The notes beneath the pieces are model-generated. The model ran no database searches and had not been told where the DNA came from. It saw nothing but the letters and a program-made list of their open reading frames with translations. The position numbers and the translations under genes were made by a program. Source: Scheffersomyces stipitis CBS 6054 (lineage: Eukaryota > Ascomycota > Pichiomycetes > Serinales > Debaryomycetaceae). From it: DNA of 64,000 nt. Numbering within the stretch: the first letter of the stretch is position 1; the number at the start of each line of letters is the position of its first letter. The DNA is taken from NCBI RefSeq assembly GCF_000209165.1, contig NC_009068.1, positions 1,116,001 to 1,180,000 of the forward strand, in the 5' to 3' direction. This document shows, piece after piece, positions 38,841-48,981 of the stretch.

Positions 38841-39412
38841 GAGTGAACTTGTAAATATCTGTAAATAGAAATTGAAAATAGCATTATAAACCTCCAAAAA
38901 ATACGTGCTTATAAACCAGGTTACCCATACAACAAAGTGAATAGATAAATTGAATACAAATTTTTAGTATACTAATACAAGCATTTGTTGTTTTGCCTAG
39001 AAACGTATTTCCATTTATGTAAATTTTGCAACCAATTGCACGGATTTATCTTTTCGGTGTTGTTTTCTATATCCAAAATTTAACCTACGCACATGAGTGG
39101 GGAATATCAACTTCATTTTTTTACAGTTATGGATCAGAGTTTTTCCGAATTACAGTTAAGGACTGAGATCTGTCAGATCTAGAGTTGACGAAAAAAATAA
39201 CAGATGTCGTCTAGCCCAAAAAGTCGTGGAAATAGTGACATTTATCAACATCTTGGATCCAACCCCGCAATCCATTTTGACAGATTTGATAATTCAGACT
39301 CATCTATAAAAAGGCAGGAAATTAGGAAGAAATTCATCTGTAAAGAATTCAATTGTGACATACAAGTGACTGGTAAGTCTTCACTATAGAACCAAAGTCG
39401 AGAAACCACAAG
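38841..39412. other. Leader region of the LRR gene with a 61-codon upstream frame
   Basis: T- and A-rich DNA. An ATG at 39204 opens a 61-codon frame ending at 39389, 23 bp before the LRR ATG. This frame contains a GTAAGT donor at 39373 that could splice in frame to an acceptor inside the LRR gene. Confidence 0.4.
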
Positions 39413-41446
39413 ATGACTGAACTAAACATCGATTTGCATTCTTTACCAGATCATTGTGTGCAATTTATACTAGACCTCTTATCATTCCGTGTACTCCAGA
39501 GCTTAGCTTCGAATGGCACTTCGCCATTTCAAACTAAAATATTGAGGTCAATCTACAAAGTAGTAGACATAGGCTACGGGTACAACCGTAAACTTGACTT
39601 GGAATACCTAAAGCTGCATGAACTCTTCGGCTCGAGAAACGAAATATCAGCGCAGCTTAAGTCATGTCAAGCATTCCAACAACTTCTAGACCTGAATCGC
39701 CAAATTCGTGTTCAGGAGGTGCGTATAATGTCCGTGCCAGCTCCTAGATTCATTCCCAACCTTCATGAATTGGATTCAGTGGAAAGGATTTTCGTCAACT
39801 TGGCTAACTTGGATAACTTCAGAAAGGGAGAGAGAAACGCCTTGAGATACCTTCCTGACAACGTGTATATGGTGGTAACAGATTATTATCCAGAAATGCT
39901 ATTTCCACAAAACCTTAGGAAACTTGAATTGTCGTTATGGGACGCGATGACTGTCGAAAACCTACCACCTAGGTTACAGTTTTTGTCTATTGCACAACGT
40001 AGCGGAGAACCACTGATGTCTTTACAACAACTTGGACGTTTACCTCAGACGCTCAAACATCTCATACTTCTAAACTGCATTGATATGAGCCATGAAGATG
40101 GCGAATGCAAGTTAGACTTGCCTCTTTCATTGTGCGCCCTTAAGATCTCAACTGGTTATTCCGGCAATGCTTGTCTAGACATTTCCCATTTGAAAAACTT
40201 GCAAAGATTCAGTGTTTATTTACCTGTCTTGCCATTGTCCTTCTTCAAATTGCCACCTCTGATTTTGAAACTATGCTATGAATCCGAAAGGGGGTTGTCT
40301 TGTTCGGAACAGATCAGTAAGCTTAGTCTTTTGAATAATGTTCAGCTCCAGCTTGGTAATGTTAAATCAAAAATACGCTTTTCAAATAGTGTCAACAATG
40401 TGTGTCTAAAGTCAGGTCGCTTCGGTTCCAAGCCTGTAGGGGATTGTATAGAGCTTCCAGAACAATTGAAATTCCTTGAGTTCCAGAATTGTTCAGGCTT
40501 ACGACTTACCAGTAATCACGCATACATGACCTCTTTGACTATATTTTCCTGTAAAGTAATATCATTACCAGTGATAGATAGTTTGAAAACCTTGAAAATT
40601 ATTAATCTTAGAAACCAAATTAAGTTTTGGGATACCATAGATAAGTACTTTCCAGAGTTGTTGTGGTTGGAGGTCGAGAATTCTCAATTAGAATCAGTTC
40701 CGCTGATACCATGCCAACTAGAGACTCTTATATTAGACCACAACCTAATTCAGGAGTTCCACCTCCGTGTACCACCTAGTCTAACCAGTATATCCATGGT
40801 TAGCAATATCTTGAAGACATTCATAGTTTCTGGTCCCAGCAACTTGAAAAAGATAGATATTCAAATGAACCGGTTTCTGGAATTGTCGCATTCACGCCTA
40901 CAGCTCCCTTCCAGTCTTTGTGAATTGGACATGAGTGCTTGCAAGATATTTTCAGTGAGTGAAGGGTTTACCTTTCCAGACAACATTTGTGTCCTCTCGC
41001 TACGAAATAACAGTATTCTTAATTTGGACAGTATCTTGTCGAAATTGCCACTCCGCATAGTTTATCTAGACGTCAGTACACAATTTAGAATTTTCAATCC
41101 AAGAAAAAACGAAAAGAGAACCACTGTGAAGAGCAAGACACTTTGGAATGTGGATCTAGATGGTGCCCTCCTTGGGCTCTCCATCAACTGGGCGGATTGT
41201 CCCAACTTACAATACATTAGTATGAGTGAAAACTACTTGGGAGACATCGACTTGAAGGATTTTCCGCTGTCTCTCAAGGGCATCAAGCTTTCCTATACTA
41301 CAATTAATAAACTCGAAGGTGACTTTGAGAACTTGACCAATTTGATTGAAGTTGACTTGACCAATTGCGAGGGGCACCTAGGCAAAGATATCGAAAACAA
41401 CACTAAGAAGTTTGGCCCCATGGTGTTGGTAAGTCCTACGCGTTAG
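39413..41446 (+). CDS. Leucine-rich repeat protein with N-terminal F-box-like segment
   Basis: 677 residues from an ATG. The first 30 residues (LHSLPDHCVQFILDLLSFRVLQSLA) fit a degenerate F-box. From about residue 110 to the end there are irregular leucine-rich repeats, for example LPQTLKHLILLNC, LETLILDHNLIQEF, LPSSLCELDMSACKIF, NICVLSLRNNSILNL and LPLRIVYLDVST. Such proteins may present substrates to an SCF ligase, but no orthologue with a function is recognised. Similar F-box/LRR families are expanded and fast-evolving in this yeast clade. The C-terminus is DLTNCEGHLGKD with a short tail. An alternative spliced N-terminus from 39204 is possible but would remove the LHSLP part. Confidence 0.75.
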   Translation: MTELNIDLHSLPDHCVQFILDLLSFRVLQSLASNGTSPFQTKILRSIYKVVDIGYGYNRKLDLEYLKLHELFGSRNEISAQLKSCQAFQQLLDLNRQIRVQEVRIMSVPAPRFIPNLHELDSVERIFVNLANLDNFRKGERNALRYLPDNVYMVVTDYYPEMLFPQNLRKLELSLWDAMTVENLPPRLQFLSIAQRSGEPLMSLQQLGRLPQTLKHLILLNCIDMSHEDGECKLDLPLSLCALKISTGYSGNACLDISHLKNLQRFSVYLPVLPLSFFKLPPLILKLCYESERGLSCSEQISKLSLLNNVQLQLGNVKSKIRFSNSVNNVCLKSGRFGSKPVGDCIELPEQLKFLEFQNCSGLRLTSNHAYMTSLTIFSCKVISLPVIDSLKTLKIINLRNQIKFWDTIDKYFPELLWLEVENSQLESVPLIPCQLETLILDHNLIQEFHLRVPPSLTSISMVSNILKTFIVSGPSNLKKIDIQMNRFLELSHSRLQLPSSLCELDMSACKIFSVSEGFTFPDNICVLSLRNNSILNLDSILSKLPLRIVYLDVSTQFRIFNPRKNEKRTTVKSKTLWNVDLDGALLGLSINWADCPNLQYISMSENYLGDIDLKDFPLSLKGIKLSYTTINKLEGDFENLTNLIEVDLTNCEGHLGKDIENNTKKFGPMVLVSPTR

Positions 41447-43004
41447 AGGTTTTTGCAACCGCAACATAATATTATTTATCTAAATTGTGCGATTGTAGCA
41501 CAAAGCAGCCACCAGCTTAATTCCGAAACCGCATTTGCCCACCGTCCAAACCTACAGAATGGATTTACAAATGTGCGATTATGAGCCCCTGTTATTTGCT
41601 GTTTCTTCTTGGTTCTCAGTATTTGTCAATTTGTATAGCCAGTTCAATAAAGACGAGATACATCTATTAATAGCGTTAAATAATCCGTCCGCAGATGTAT
41701 TTTTCTGCTGAAAGATATGAGGTGCATACAGGAATCTGTGAGATTCTAGAATCAGCGCAACGTGCTTGACACGCGACATTTATCCCTTCAAGGGATGTCG
41801 TCATGGGAGCAACAATCGACAGCGACATAGACAAGCGGAACACATTCTTGGATACGAGCAACCGAGCCAACTTTGAAACTCCGAGTGTCGTATTGGCTGC
41901 TGTCCACTTGTTCACTGCCGTAGTCTGGAGAGTATACCTTTTTCACACCTGCAAATGCTTCGGCGAGTTGGGAAAGTCGTCATTCCCCGCCGACGATGTC
42001 GTCCCACAAAAAGCAAGTCTGAAATCGAGTCCAGGCTATGGAGCGGCCAGGAATGTCGTGGTGGCAATGGCTACCTGGCCATAGTTAAAAATGTCGCAGT
42101 GAAAAGTGACTGTATATAGGCGTTGTAGACTCACCGACGCCAACGCTGTTAACTATGGCGGTTGCCGAGCCCATCCCCTCTTGTCAACCGTATCCCTTAT
42201 CATCCGCACGACATTGATTTGCGCACGCCCATCTCAGCGCCGCCCACCGACGACATCAACCAGATGTAGCCAGATATAATCTTCTTCCGACAGACTTTTA
42301 TGGAGTTGAAAGTAGTCAGTTTTTTTTCAGACTTTTCTGGTTTTTCGCCATTCTCCTTTTGTCTGTCCGCCAACCGTACGGGTATAATTCGTTGCCCACA
42401 GACCCTTCTTCTGCTACCAGACGACAACCTTGTCCATACTGCTTCACTTGTTACGTTCACGTGAGCTTTCCCCGTCTCCGCCCCCTTTTTTCAGACCCGT
42501 CTCGGTTGTAACTAGAAGTTTCTACCGTCCTTAAGACTTTTTTTCCAAGTCTGACTCTACGGATTGCTTACAGTGTCTGTCTGCGACCCCTAACTTCGCC
42601 TTCAATTGCCTGTAGAGTCTGGAACTCTGTTCAGACATTATCTGAGAAAGTGCTGCAGAAAGTGGCGACCTGTAGTTTTCCAAATTGTCTGTGAAGTCGT
42701 CTGAAATTTTTCACATTTCTTTCAGCATCTCCAGCTCATCTCCTAATAAGTGCTATTATTTCCAGCGAACTGATTGGATTCTGGGTATATTCCGAATCGC
42801 AAAGCTATCGTTGAATAAGCGTGATTTTTTTCAGTAGACACAACTGAAAATTCGACCATTACAGGTCATAGAGAACGAAACATCGCTGAAATACCATTGA
42901 AACACATTGAAACATCATAGAAAGCACAGTTTTCATTCTGATACCACTGAATTTAGAGATCAGCACATCATAAACTCATAAACCTATAAATACTATATTT
43001 CATC
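41447..43004. promoter_or_regulatory. 1.5 kb upstream region of the 43005 gene
   Basis: No supported gene; a 93-codon frame at 41803-42084 has no known relative. Between 42291 and 42703 there are about fourteen GTCTG/CAGAC pentamers and several T-runs. Two TGAAACA boxes lie at 42898 and 42908, and TCACGTGA at about 42458. It looks like a dense regulatory region or a long leader. Confidence 0.5.
42898..42914 (+). promoter_or_regulatory. Two TGAAACA boxes (Ste12/Cph1-type)
   Basis: TGAAACA at 42898-42904 and again at 42908-42914, 10 bp apart in direct orientation, about 95 bp before the ATG at 43005. TGAAACA is the pheromone response element of Ste12 and its relatives. Confidence 0.5.
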
Positions 43005-43904
43005 ATGGCTGCCAGCTTAAGAGAAGTTAAGATTCACACCAAAAGGAAGCTCAACGAGCTTGAGGACATCACAAACTCTACGCCTTCCAAAACTAGGAAG
43101 CACAAGAAGACCAGGGTGTCGTTCAACTCTAAGAATCAGAGCCAAAATGAGAATCACCACCATCATCACCATCACCATCATAAGCTCCAGGCTCCGCCTT
43201 CGCCACCCCCTCAACAAAGATCCCCTTCGCCAACAGATCTGACTACTTCTTCACCCAAATCTCGTTCTAAGTCCGTCTCTTTTGATTTGCCGGATTCAGA
43301 CAAGACCTACGAGAACTCTCCTTTGCTTACTCCAAAGGACGAAGACGACGATAATGATGTCTTTGACGAACATAATGATGACAACACGTACAATAACAAT
43401 AATAATGATACTATTAATACTGATATTAATATTGACAACGAAGAACAAATGATAAAAGTGAAAGAAAATGAAACTGAAGACTCAGTTTCAGCTTCTACTT
43501 TGAATTCTTCTATAACTTCAGAATCGAAGGAATCTCTCTATTCTGACCTCAACACAAACCCGGACTACATAGCCCTCACTGCCAGTCACCGTTTGTTGGA
43601 CACAACTAAAGACCGGATCTCGGCCGAAATCGTGTCGTTGGCAAAGTTGCGAGACTTCCACGCCAATAACGACAACAGAGAGGAGATCATCGACTTCTTC
43701 ATGAAGCTTTTGCATAACGACTTGGACTTGCCCAGCCCTACTCCTGTCGTCAGATGCCCCCTTGTGGATTGGTCCAAGTACCACTCCAACTTGGCGGGTG
43801 TTTCCAGGGACTTTGAGAACCAGTTGAACCAGTGCGATAAGAGAATCGCCAGCTCAACTTCTCTCTACCGGTCCTTGCATTTGTTTGATAAATCCAGCAA
43901 GTAA
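43005..43904 (+). CDS. Unrecognised low-complexity protein, possibly regulatory
   Basis: 299 residues from an ATG with A at -3. I do not recognise it. The N-terminus is basic (KIHTKRKLNELEDITNSTPSKTRKHKKTRVSF) with SP/TP sites typical of CDK or MAPK targets. A nine-histidine run is at about residues 51-59 and a proline-rich PSPPPQQRSPSP stretch follows. Residues 115-145 are Asp/Asn-rich. The only folded-looking part is at 185-299, with helices such as LLDTTKDRISAEIVSLAKLRDF and EEIIDFFMKLLHNDL, then the PLVDWSKYHSNL motif. The long, motif-rich upstream region and TGAAACA boxes suggest a regulated gene, perhaps in mating or morphology. Function is unknown. Confidence 0.75.
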   Translation: MAASLREVKIHTKRKLNELEDITNSTPSKTRKHKKTRVSFNSKNQSQNENHHHHHHHHHKLQAPPSPPPQQRSPSPTDLTTSSPKSRSKSVSFDLPDSDKTYENSPLLTPKDEDDDNDVFDEHNDDNTYNNNNNDTINTDINIDNEEQMIKVKENETEDSVSASTLNSSITSESKESLYSDLNTNPDYIALTASHRLLDTTKDRISAEIVSLAKLRDFHANNDNREEIIDFFMKLLHNDLDLPSPTPVVRCPLVDWSKYHSNLAGVSRDFENQLNQCDKRIASSTSLYRSLHLFDKSSK

Positions 43905-44820
43905 TTGTTGGAGCTAACAACAAAAGACCCTAATCTTGCCATCTTTTCCCTTATTGTGTTACTATACTTTACGCTCGTTCCTTCTGTTCTTATCATATCC
44001 TCATATCATACCATGCATGTGCTAATCAACATACGGTGTTTCATCGTTTGTTGATCGTCGTATGTTCTTAATGTCCTTGTTGTTTCTTTGTTTGCTAGCT
44101 AGTTTGTTTTCTCGTTGCTGTAACTGTGTTCCAGGATTGCAAAATTTATACGTCTCTTCGGAGATTGGTTGTTTATAGTCGCCACAGACGTGGTATATAG
44201 TTCTCTGTCGTATCTACTATTAATGAATATAGAAGTCTCGTTTTTTGACTTTCTCATATTGTTAATTAATATTGATAAAATTAGTGGATTTCGCAGCCGT
44301 TTATCTTGCAGGCTGCATAGAATTACGTCAGAGAGATGTCAAATTGAAGTCAATTATACAGCTGATTATACGAGTTGTAATTAATGAAAAGAGCACACTA
44401 TTTCAGAGAACTATCCGAACATGCTAGCTCTATTATCTTTATCCAACACTACTTTGTGTTCACTTCGCTTGTCACTTTATTGTCTTTTTATTGTCTTTTT
44501 GAAAATACGTATATAGCCTTCTTTATCACTTTTTCTATATAGCCTTTCTTGAAATCACCTTTCTAAATATTCCCATATAATCCTTCTAATAAAACACCTT
44601 TTACACCAGTGCTTATTCACATCAACCATATAGATATAGTATGCTTAACCTTCCTATTCTCTTCGAGATTTATTACCTTGATATTCAAATGAATATTCAT
44701 CTTTTACTGTACAATATTCTACTGAGTATCTCCACTGAATCCTACGACAAATCTTCCCAATTACTAGTACGGATTAATTCTCTTTATTGTATCTTTACTA
44801 CATAGACTAGAAGACCGTCA
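43905..44820. other. 0.9 kb T-rich convergent intergenic region
   Basis: Lies between the 43005 gene and CUE5 (convergent). It is strongly T-rich on the plus strand with repeats of TTTATTGTCTTTT near 44473-44500. No supported gene; it may hold long 3' UTRs. Confidence 0.35.
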
Positions 44821-45921
44821 CTACAACGCTGAGGTCTTTTTGGCACCAGTACCCACGTCGGCACCGTCTTCATCTTCACTGTCTGTCACCAAAAACGCAT
44901 CAGAGTTTGCAGGAACATCTGACTCAAGAGGTTGCCACTTTTTTGCTGGTGTTCTGGCGGGAACAGCAGTAGGAGTGTCTGATTGTGGTTCTGGAGGCAA
45001 CTGTTTATCTACCAGAGTTCTCTTGGGCAACGCAGGCTGTTCCTCAGTGTCGTTATCGTTCAAACTGATTCGGTTATGGAAGTCGTGCGAGATGATCTCG
45101 GGATCTTCGTCAAACCGAGATCCAGCTTTACCTCTGTTTTCACCAAAAGAAGACCCACCTAAAGCACCAAAGAGTTTGGGGTTCTGTTTCTCATGCAGCT
45201 GTTGGTCGTTTCCACCGTCAAACTTCTTGGCCAAACCGCTGACCCAGCTGTTGAGTGTCGTTTTTGCCTCTTCAAAGCCTTGCGAAAACGTGTCCTTGAT
45301 CTGGTCGAATTCGTCAGGGCTGTTGTCAAACTCTTTTGGATCGCGGTATTCTTTACGTTGCTTACGTTCGGAATGGCGCCTTCTTCTTTCTTTTTCTTCC
45401 TTCTCGAATTCCTTTTGCAACCGTCTGGCTAACAACTCGTCGTCGGTGATGGTAGCAGATGCTGGCTTTGCAGCAATTGACGCAGATCCTGCGATAACAG
45501 GCTCGGCAGGAATTGGGATCTCGGGCTTGAACGATGGATCGGAAAGGTACAACAACGCATTGAACGCAGGATCCACATTTCCCTGCGATGCAATCAAGAC
45601 GGCAGTCACGATCTTTTCCTCAATGGCAGGGAAAGCATCCTTCAACTCGTTGGTGATTTTCACGAGAGGGTCAACAGGTCTGGGAGGAGGTGGAGGACCT
45701 GCGTCTTCCTCTGCATCATCGATGGGAATGGCTTCTGTGGCAGTCTCTGTTGTGTCTGGTTTCCCAGATTCGTCAGTTTTTGCTGCAATTGGGTCGTCTA
45801 AGGGGATTTCGGTGGATTCTTCTAGTTCTTCTTTTGCAGCTTTGGTGGCGGAATTGCCTGATTCGTCTAAATCGACAGGCTCGTTGGCTACAACCTTCAA
45901 TTCCTTGGTATACTTGGACAT
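44821..45921 (-). CDS. CUE5: Ubiquitin-binding autophagy receptor Cue5
   Basis: 366 residues. The CUE domain is at about residues 86-128: F97-P98 and the L123-L124 pair are the ubiquitin-contact residues. In the C-terminus, W329-x-x-L332 (WQPLES) is an Atg8-interacting motif in the same WQPL form and relative position as in S. cerevisiae Cue5. Together, a CUE domain and an AIM define the CUET receptors that deliver ubiquitinated proteins, including spent proteasomes, to autophagosomes. Between them lie a charged coiled coil (EFEKEEKERRRRHSERKQRK) and a low-complexity stretch. The N-terminus is acidic. The plus-strand frame of similar length over it is an antisense shadow. Confidence 0.88.
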   Translation of the reverse strand: MSKYTKELKVVANEPVDLDESGNSATKAAKEELEESTEIPLDDPIAAKTDESGKPDTTETATEAIPIDDAEEDAGPPPPPRPVDPLVKITNELKDAFPAIEEKIVTAVLIASQGNVDPAFNALLYLSDPSFKPEIPIPAEPVIAGSASIAAKPASATITDDELLARRLQKEFEKEEKERRRRHSERKQRKEYRDPKEFDNSPDEFDQIKDTFSQGFEEAKTTLNSWVSGLAKKFDGGNDQQLHEKQNPKLFGALGGSSFGENRGKAGSRFDEDPEIISHDFHNRISLNDNDTEEQPALPKRTLVDKQLPPEPQSDTPTAVPARTPAKKWQPLESDVPANSDAFLVTDSEDEDGADVGTGAKKTSAL

Positions 45922-47366
45922 TGCGTAGATCTGAACACGGTAGATGGGAGGTCAAAAGTCAGAAAGAGAAGAAGTAAAAAGACGGAACAAATAATTACAA
46001 TTGTGTGGATGTAGAGACACAGAAATGAATTTATATTTAATTCATATTAAGGATTGTTGCGACTATCCAGATGTGATCAGCCTACTCCAGATACTGGGGC
46101 TGAGTGGGCTGATATGTACGCGGAAAAGGGGAGGTCGCAGTCGCGAGCGGCTGAGAATTGGAGAGGTACTGGGGAGGTCTGTGGATTTTCTGTGGTAATT
46201 CTGTGGTAATTCTGTGGTGTTTGCGCGGAATCTCTGCGTAAATTTGATACTCATACAGAGTACTAGTTAGGGTGGAATTGAGCTGTCCCAGAGTTGTCTT
46301 TTTATACGAAAAAGCTACTGTGAAATTGATAGCCAGAAAGAAGAATTCTTCATCGCTACTCTACTGAGCTGCGTTGAACGATCCTTTTAATTCTTCTGCT
46401 GGGAATAGCGATGGCTTTTGGTTCGTCAAGTTCCCTTGTAGAAGAATGTCGTTTATATTCAACAATGTCGCACTCTCTTCTCTAGCATGTCGCCTCTGCC
46501 CTACTAAAGAAATTTTTATCCATTCTCTATTTATAAAATTGTTTTCCTTTCTTCTTCAGATAGTAAATTTTAATTTCTCCGACCATTAGATAGAGCTTTG
46601 CACCATCTTCTCTATTGGTGCAGAGTGTGGACAGCGGAGGCAAATCGACGGACTTGCAACTTACTTTTGTTTGTATTTGACCCTGTGTTTAGATACTCTG
46701 GTTGCAAGTTCTACATTTAGTTAGTTCAACAGCATAGCAGTAGAAGCTTCTAGTGAAGATCGTAGAAAAATTAAGGAATTCAAGCCAAAAGGATCTTGTG
46801 AAGACAGCAATTGACGGCATGCCGACTTTCATCTCGTAGAATAGGTTGAAGACAGGCCAATTTCATTACCAGTTCAGTTTCTCTCGGCTCTGTAGTGGCA
46901 AGTCCGTTCTCGTTGGTTGTATTTGAAGCTCTGTGGTGCTGATACGCTAGTCACTAACTTGATTATATTAGTTTAGATCATCTGGTACCACAATTAGTTC
47001 TCAGTCTACTGACTCGTTCTACATCTTTTCCACCTTCTTTCAATCTATGTGTATTAACTAAGATAAAGCCATCTGTTTCCAGACGAGAAATGGTAATGCG
47101 AGAAAGCCTCGCAATCGTAAGAGATGAATGTTTTAGTCGTAAATGCAGTTGTGGTCCAGCACGCTTCCTGTAGCACTGCTGGATCCGTTGTGTCTTTGCT
47201 GGCAGATTAAAAGTTATAGGCTATGATTAAACAGGTTCACTTATTCAAGTTGAGTTCATTTGATTTCCATACGATCATTTTATCTTAGTTTTTGAAAATC
47301 ATTGAATTTCATTTTAAATTCATTCATTTTGCTCATCTCGTCTCTTTTATCTTTCAGCTTAGTCGT
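45922..47366. other. 1.4 kb intergenic region between CUE5 and the NDUFB7-like gene
   Basis: CUE5 promoter side: an 11-bp unit TTCTGTGGTAA repeated at 46188-46220. The rest is AT-rich with no ATG frame that I can support. A structured RNA is possible but nothing matches a known family. Confidence 0.35.
46188..46220. repeat. Three tandem 11-bp units upstream of CUE5
   Basis: TTCTGTGGTAA (46188-46198), TTCTGTGGTAA (46199-46209), TTCTGTGGTGT (46210-46220), with a weaker copy GTCTGTGGATT before them. About 270-300 bp upstream of CUE5. Confidence 0.7.
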
Positions 47367-47712
47367 TTAGCTCAACTCGGCTCTTCTTTGCTCCTTGACT
47401 TGTTTCAATTCTTGTTGTCTTCTGATGAAGTCCAAGTTTTCACATTCTTCCCATGAGTGCTTGTCATGCTTGCAATCCACAGAAGAGTTAGCAGATTGTC
47501 TGATAAGGCATGTGTGGTAGAGTGCGAAGTAGGCAGCACATCTGTCTCTCCAACGTAAGGGAACTTTGTACTTTTGCAAGTCGTCTTCAGAAACTGTTTA
47601 GATTGTTGTTAGTACTAATATTCTCATGAATAAATAGCTCTTGAAATGCGTTTTCAGCTCAAAAAAAAAGACAAGATTACTTACGAAGTGGTGGAAACTC
47701 GGTAACTGACAT
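47367..47712 (-). CDS. Complex I subunit NDUFB7/B18-like, spliced (copy 1)
   Basis: Two exons: 47685-47712 (ATG ... CTT C) and 47367-47593, with an intron at 47594-47684 (91 nt; donor GTAAGT, branch TACTAAC, acceptor AACAG). The product is 84 residues, starting MSVTEFPPLLSEDDLQKYKV. It contains a twin CX9C motif: C-AAYFALYHT-C and C-KHDKHSWEE-C, followed by a charged helix (DFIRRQQELKQVKEQRRAE). This is the form of NDUFB7 (B18), a subunit of mitochondrial NADH:ubiquinone oxidoreductase located on the intermembrane-space side; the VPLRWRDRC start and SWEEC ending match its core. Presence of such genes fits a yeast with complex I. A second gene of the same build lies 0.8 kb away. Confidence 0.85.
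47594..47684 (-). other. Intron of NDUFB7-like copy 1
   Basis: 91 nt; donor GTAAGT, branch point TACTAAC (about 20 nt before the end), acceptor ACAG. Phase 1. All three signals are canonical for this clade. Confidence 0.9.
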
Positions 47713-48513
47713 GGTGCTATGGACAAACTCTCTAATAAACCTAAATGGCGGCTCTATCTAAAGATTCTGTACTAATCTGAATTCTATATTGCATTGGATT
47801 TTCCAGTCCGCTTTTTTTCCGGCCAATAAAATTTCGCCCATAGAGACATAAGCATTCTATATACAGGATATCGAAAGCATTCTACAACCAACTATTAGGA
47901 CAACTATTGGTGATTTGAAGGAACAGAAAGGAGCCTAATGAAGATATAAATATGTATGGGTACAACAGAATGTAGCATGGAATAGAGTTGCTTTTTTCTG
48001 TCTCGAAAATCGGGCGTCCTACGGTCAGCTGGTGCTGAAATTGACAATACTCGAGCTTAAAAAGTGTACATTGAAAATGTAGGTAGAGTCTGTGAAAAAC
48101 TCTGGATGCTAAATATATAAACAGTGAAGAAGTGAGTATCAAGCTGGAAAAGTCGAACGGCGGTGTAGTATTTAGAAATTGTAGTTGTGGAATCGTTTCT
48201 GATATCAAGACAATAGTGGGATATCAAGAGTCAAGTGATAATGATTGGGAAGAAAACTGTTACAATCTGTAATTTATACCAGTTCAAGATTCTTGATCCT
48301 TTGAATTTGCATTATTTTAACTTTTCGTTGTCTTTCATTGCCAATTATTTTCTTCAAATCTTCAATATATCCTCAATTTCAAATCTTGATGCTTTCGTAT
48401 CCTCGATTCTCTGCGAAAGGGATTCATAACAATTCAAAAGTTTCGTCCATATATACTCCATTGCATTCAAACTTCCTCCTTAAACTTGACTTGGTCTTGC
48501 ACTCTTTTTCTCC
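47713..48513. other. 0.8 kb spacer between the two NDUFB7-like genes
   Basis: AT-rich; contains the promoter of copy 1 and the 3' end of copy 2. I see no further gene; a frame at 47882-48208 minus starts at TTG. Confidence 0.4.
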
Positions 48514-48837
48514 CTAGTGGGCATGCTTGGTGTGTGCATCAAGTCTTTCTTTCAATGCCAAATACTGGCACTTGTAGAACTCGTCCTTAGACTTGGAACA
48601 GAATGAAGTACCCTTGTCAAGACACTTGTAGTATGTAATCAAATGGGCAGCACATTTGTCTCTGTGGATGAATGGAACTTTATGTTCGTCCAATTCTGCT
48701 TGTGGTGCTGAAATTGAATGTTAGTATAAATCCTATAAGGTCTCAAAAATCTTATTCAAGCGTGATTAAAGACGGGAAAAAGTGTGCTACTTACGAATGG
48801 CAGGATACTCGTACTTCTCAGAATGTTCAGCAGTCAT
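48514..48837 (-). CDS. NDUFB7-like twin CX9C protein, spliced (copy 2)
   Basis: Two exons: 48795-48837 and 48514-48707, with an intron at 48708-48794 (87 nt; donor GTAAGT, branch TACTAAC, acceptor TTCAG). The product is 78 residues, beginning MTAEHSEKYEYPAI and then PPQAELDEHKVPFIHRDKC. A twin CX9C is present: C-AAHLITYYK-C and C-SKSKDEFYK-C. The segment VPFIHRDKCAAHLI resembles NDUFB7 (RDYCAHHLI). Build, intron phase and intron position relative to the K-V-P motif equal those of copy 1, so the two are probably paralogues; sequence identity is modest. It may be the actual NDUFB7 while the other is a diverged relative, or the reverse. Confidence 0.82.
48708..48794 (-). other. Intron of NDUFB7-like copy 2
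   Basis: 87 nt; donor GTAAGT, branch TACTAAC, acceptor TTTCAG, phase 1. Same phase and same position in the protein as the intron in copy 1. Confidence 0.9.
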
Positions 48838-48981
48838 TTCGGCTTCTATATGTATTGTTTTGGGAGAATCTCAAACGGTACAACCAGATTCAAGATTTCA
48901 ACTCTCACAGCTGAGTTTTGGCATTTCTCATTTCAGTATCGAAATCCTGCATATACTCCACAAAAATGAGAAAAAAATAAC

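Noticed and set aside
41803..42084. 93-codon frame upstream of the 43005 gene
   Set aside because: No relative recognised and it lies in a motif-rich regulatory region; likely chance.
44840..45928. 362-codon plus-strand open frame
   Set aside because: It is the antisense shadow of CUE5; its Ser/Ala/Gly-rich translation follows from the codons of the opposite strand.
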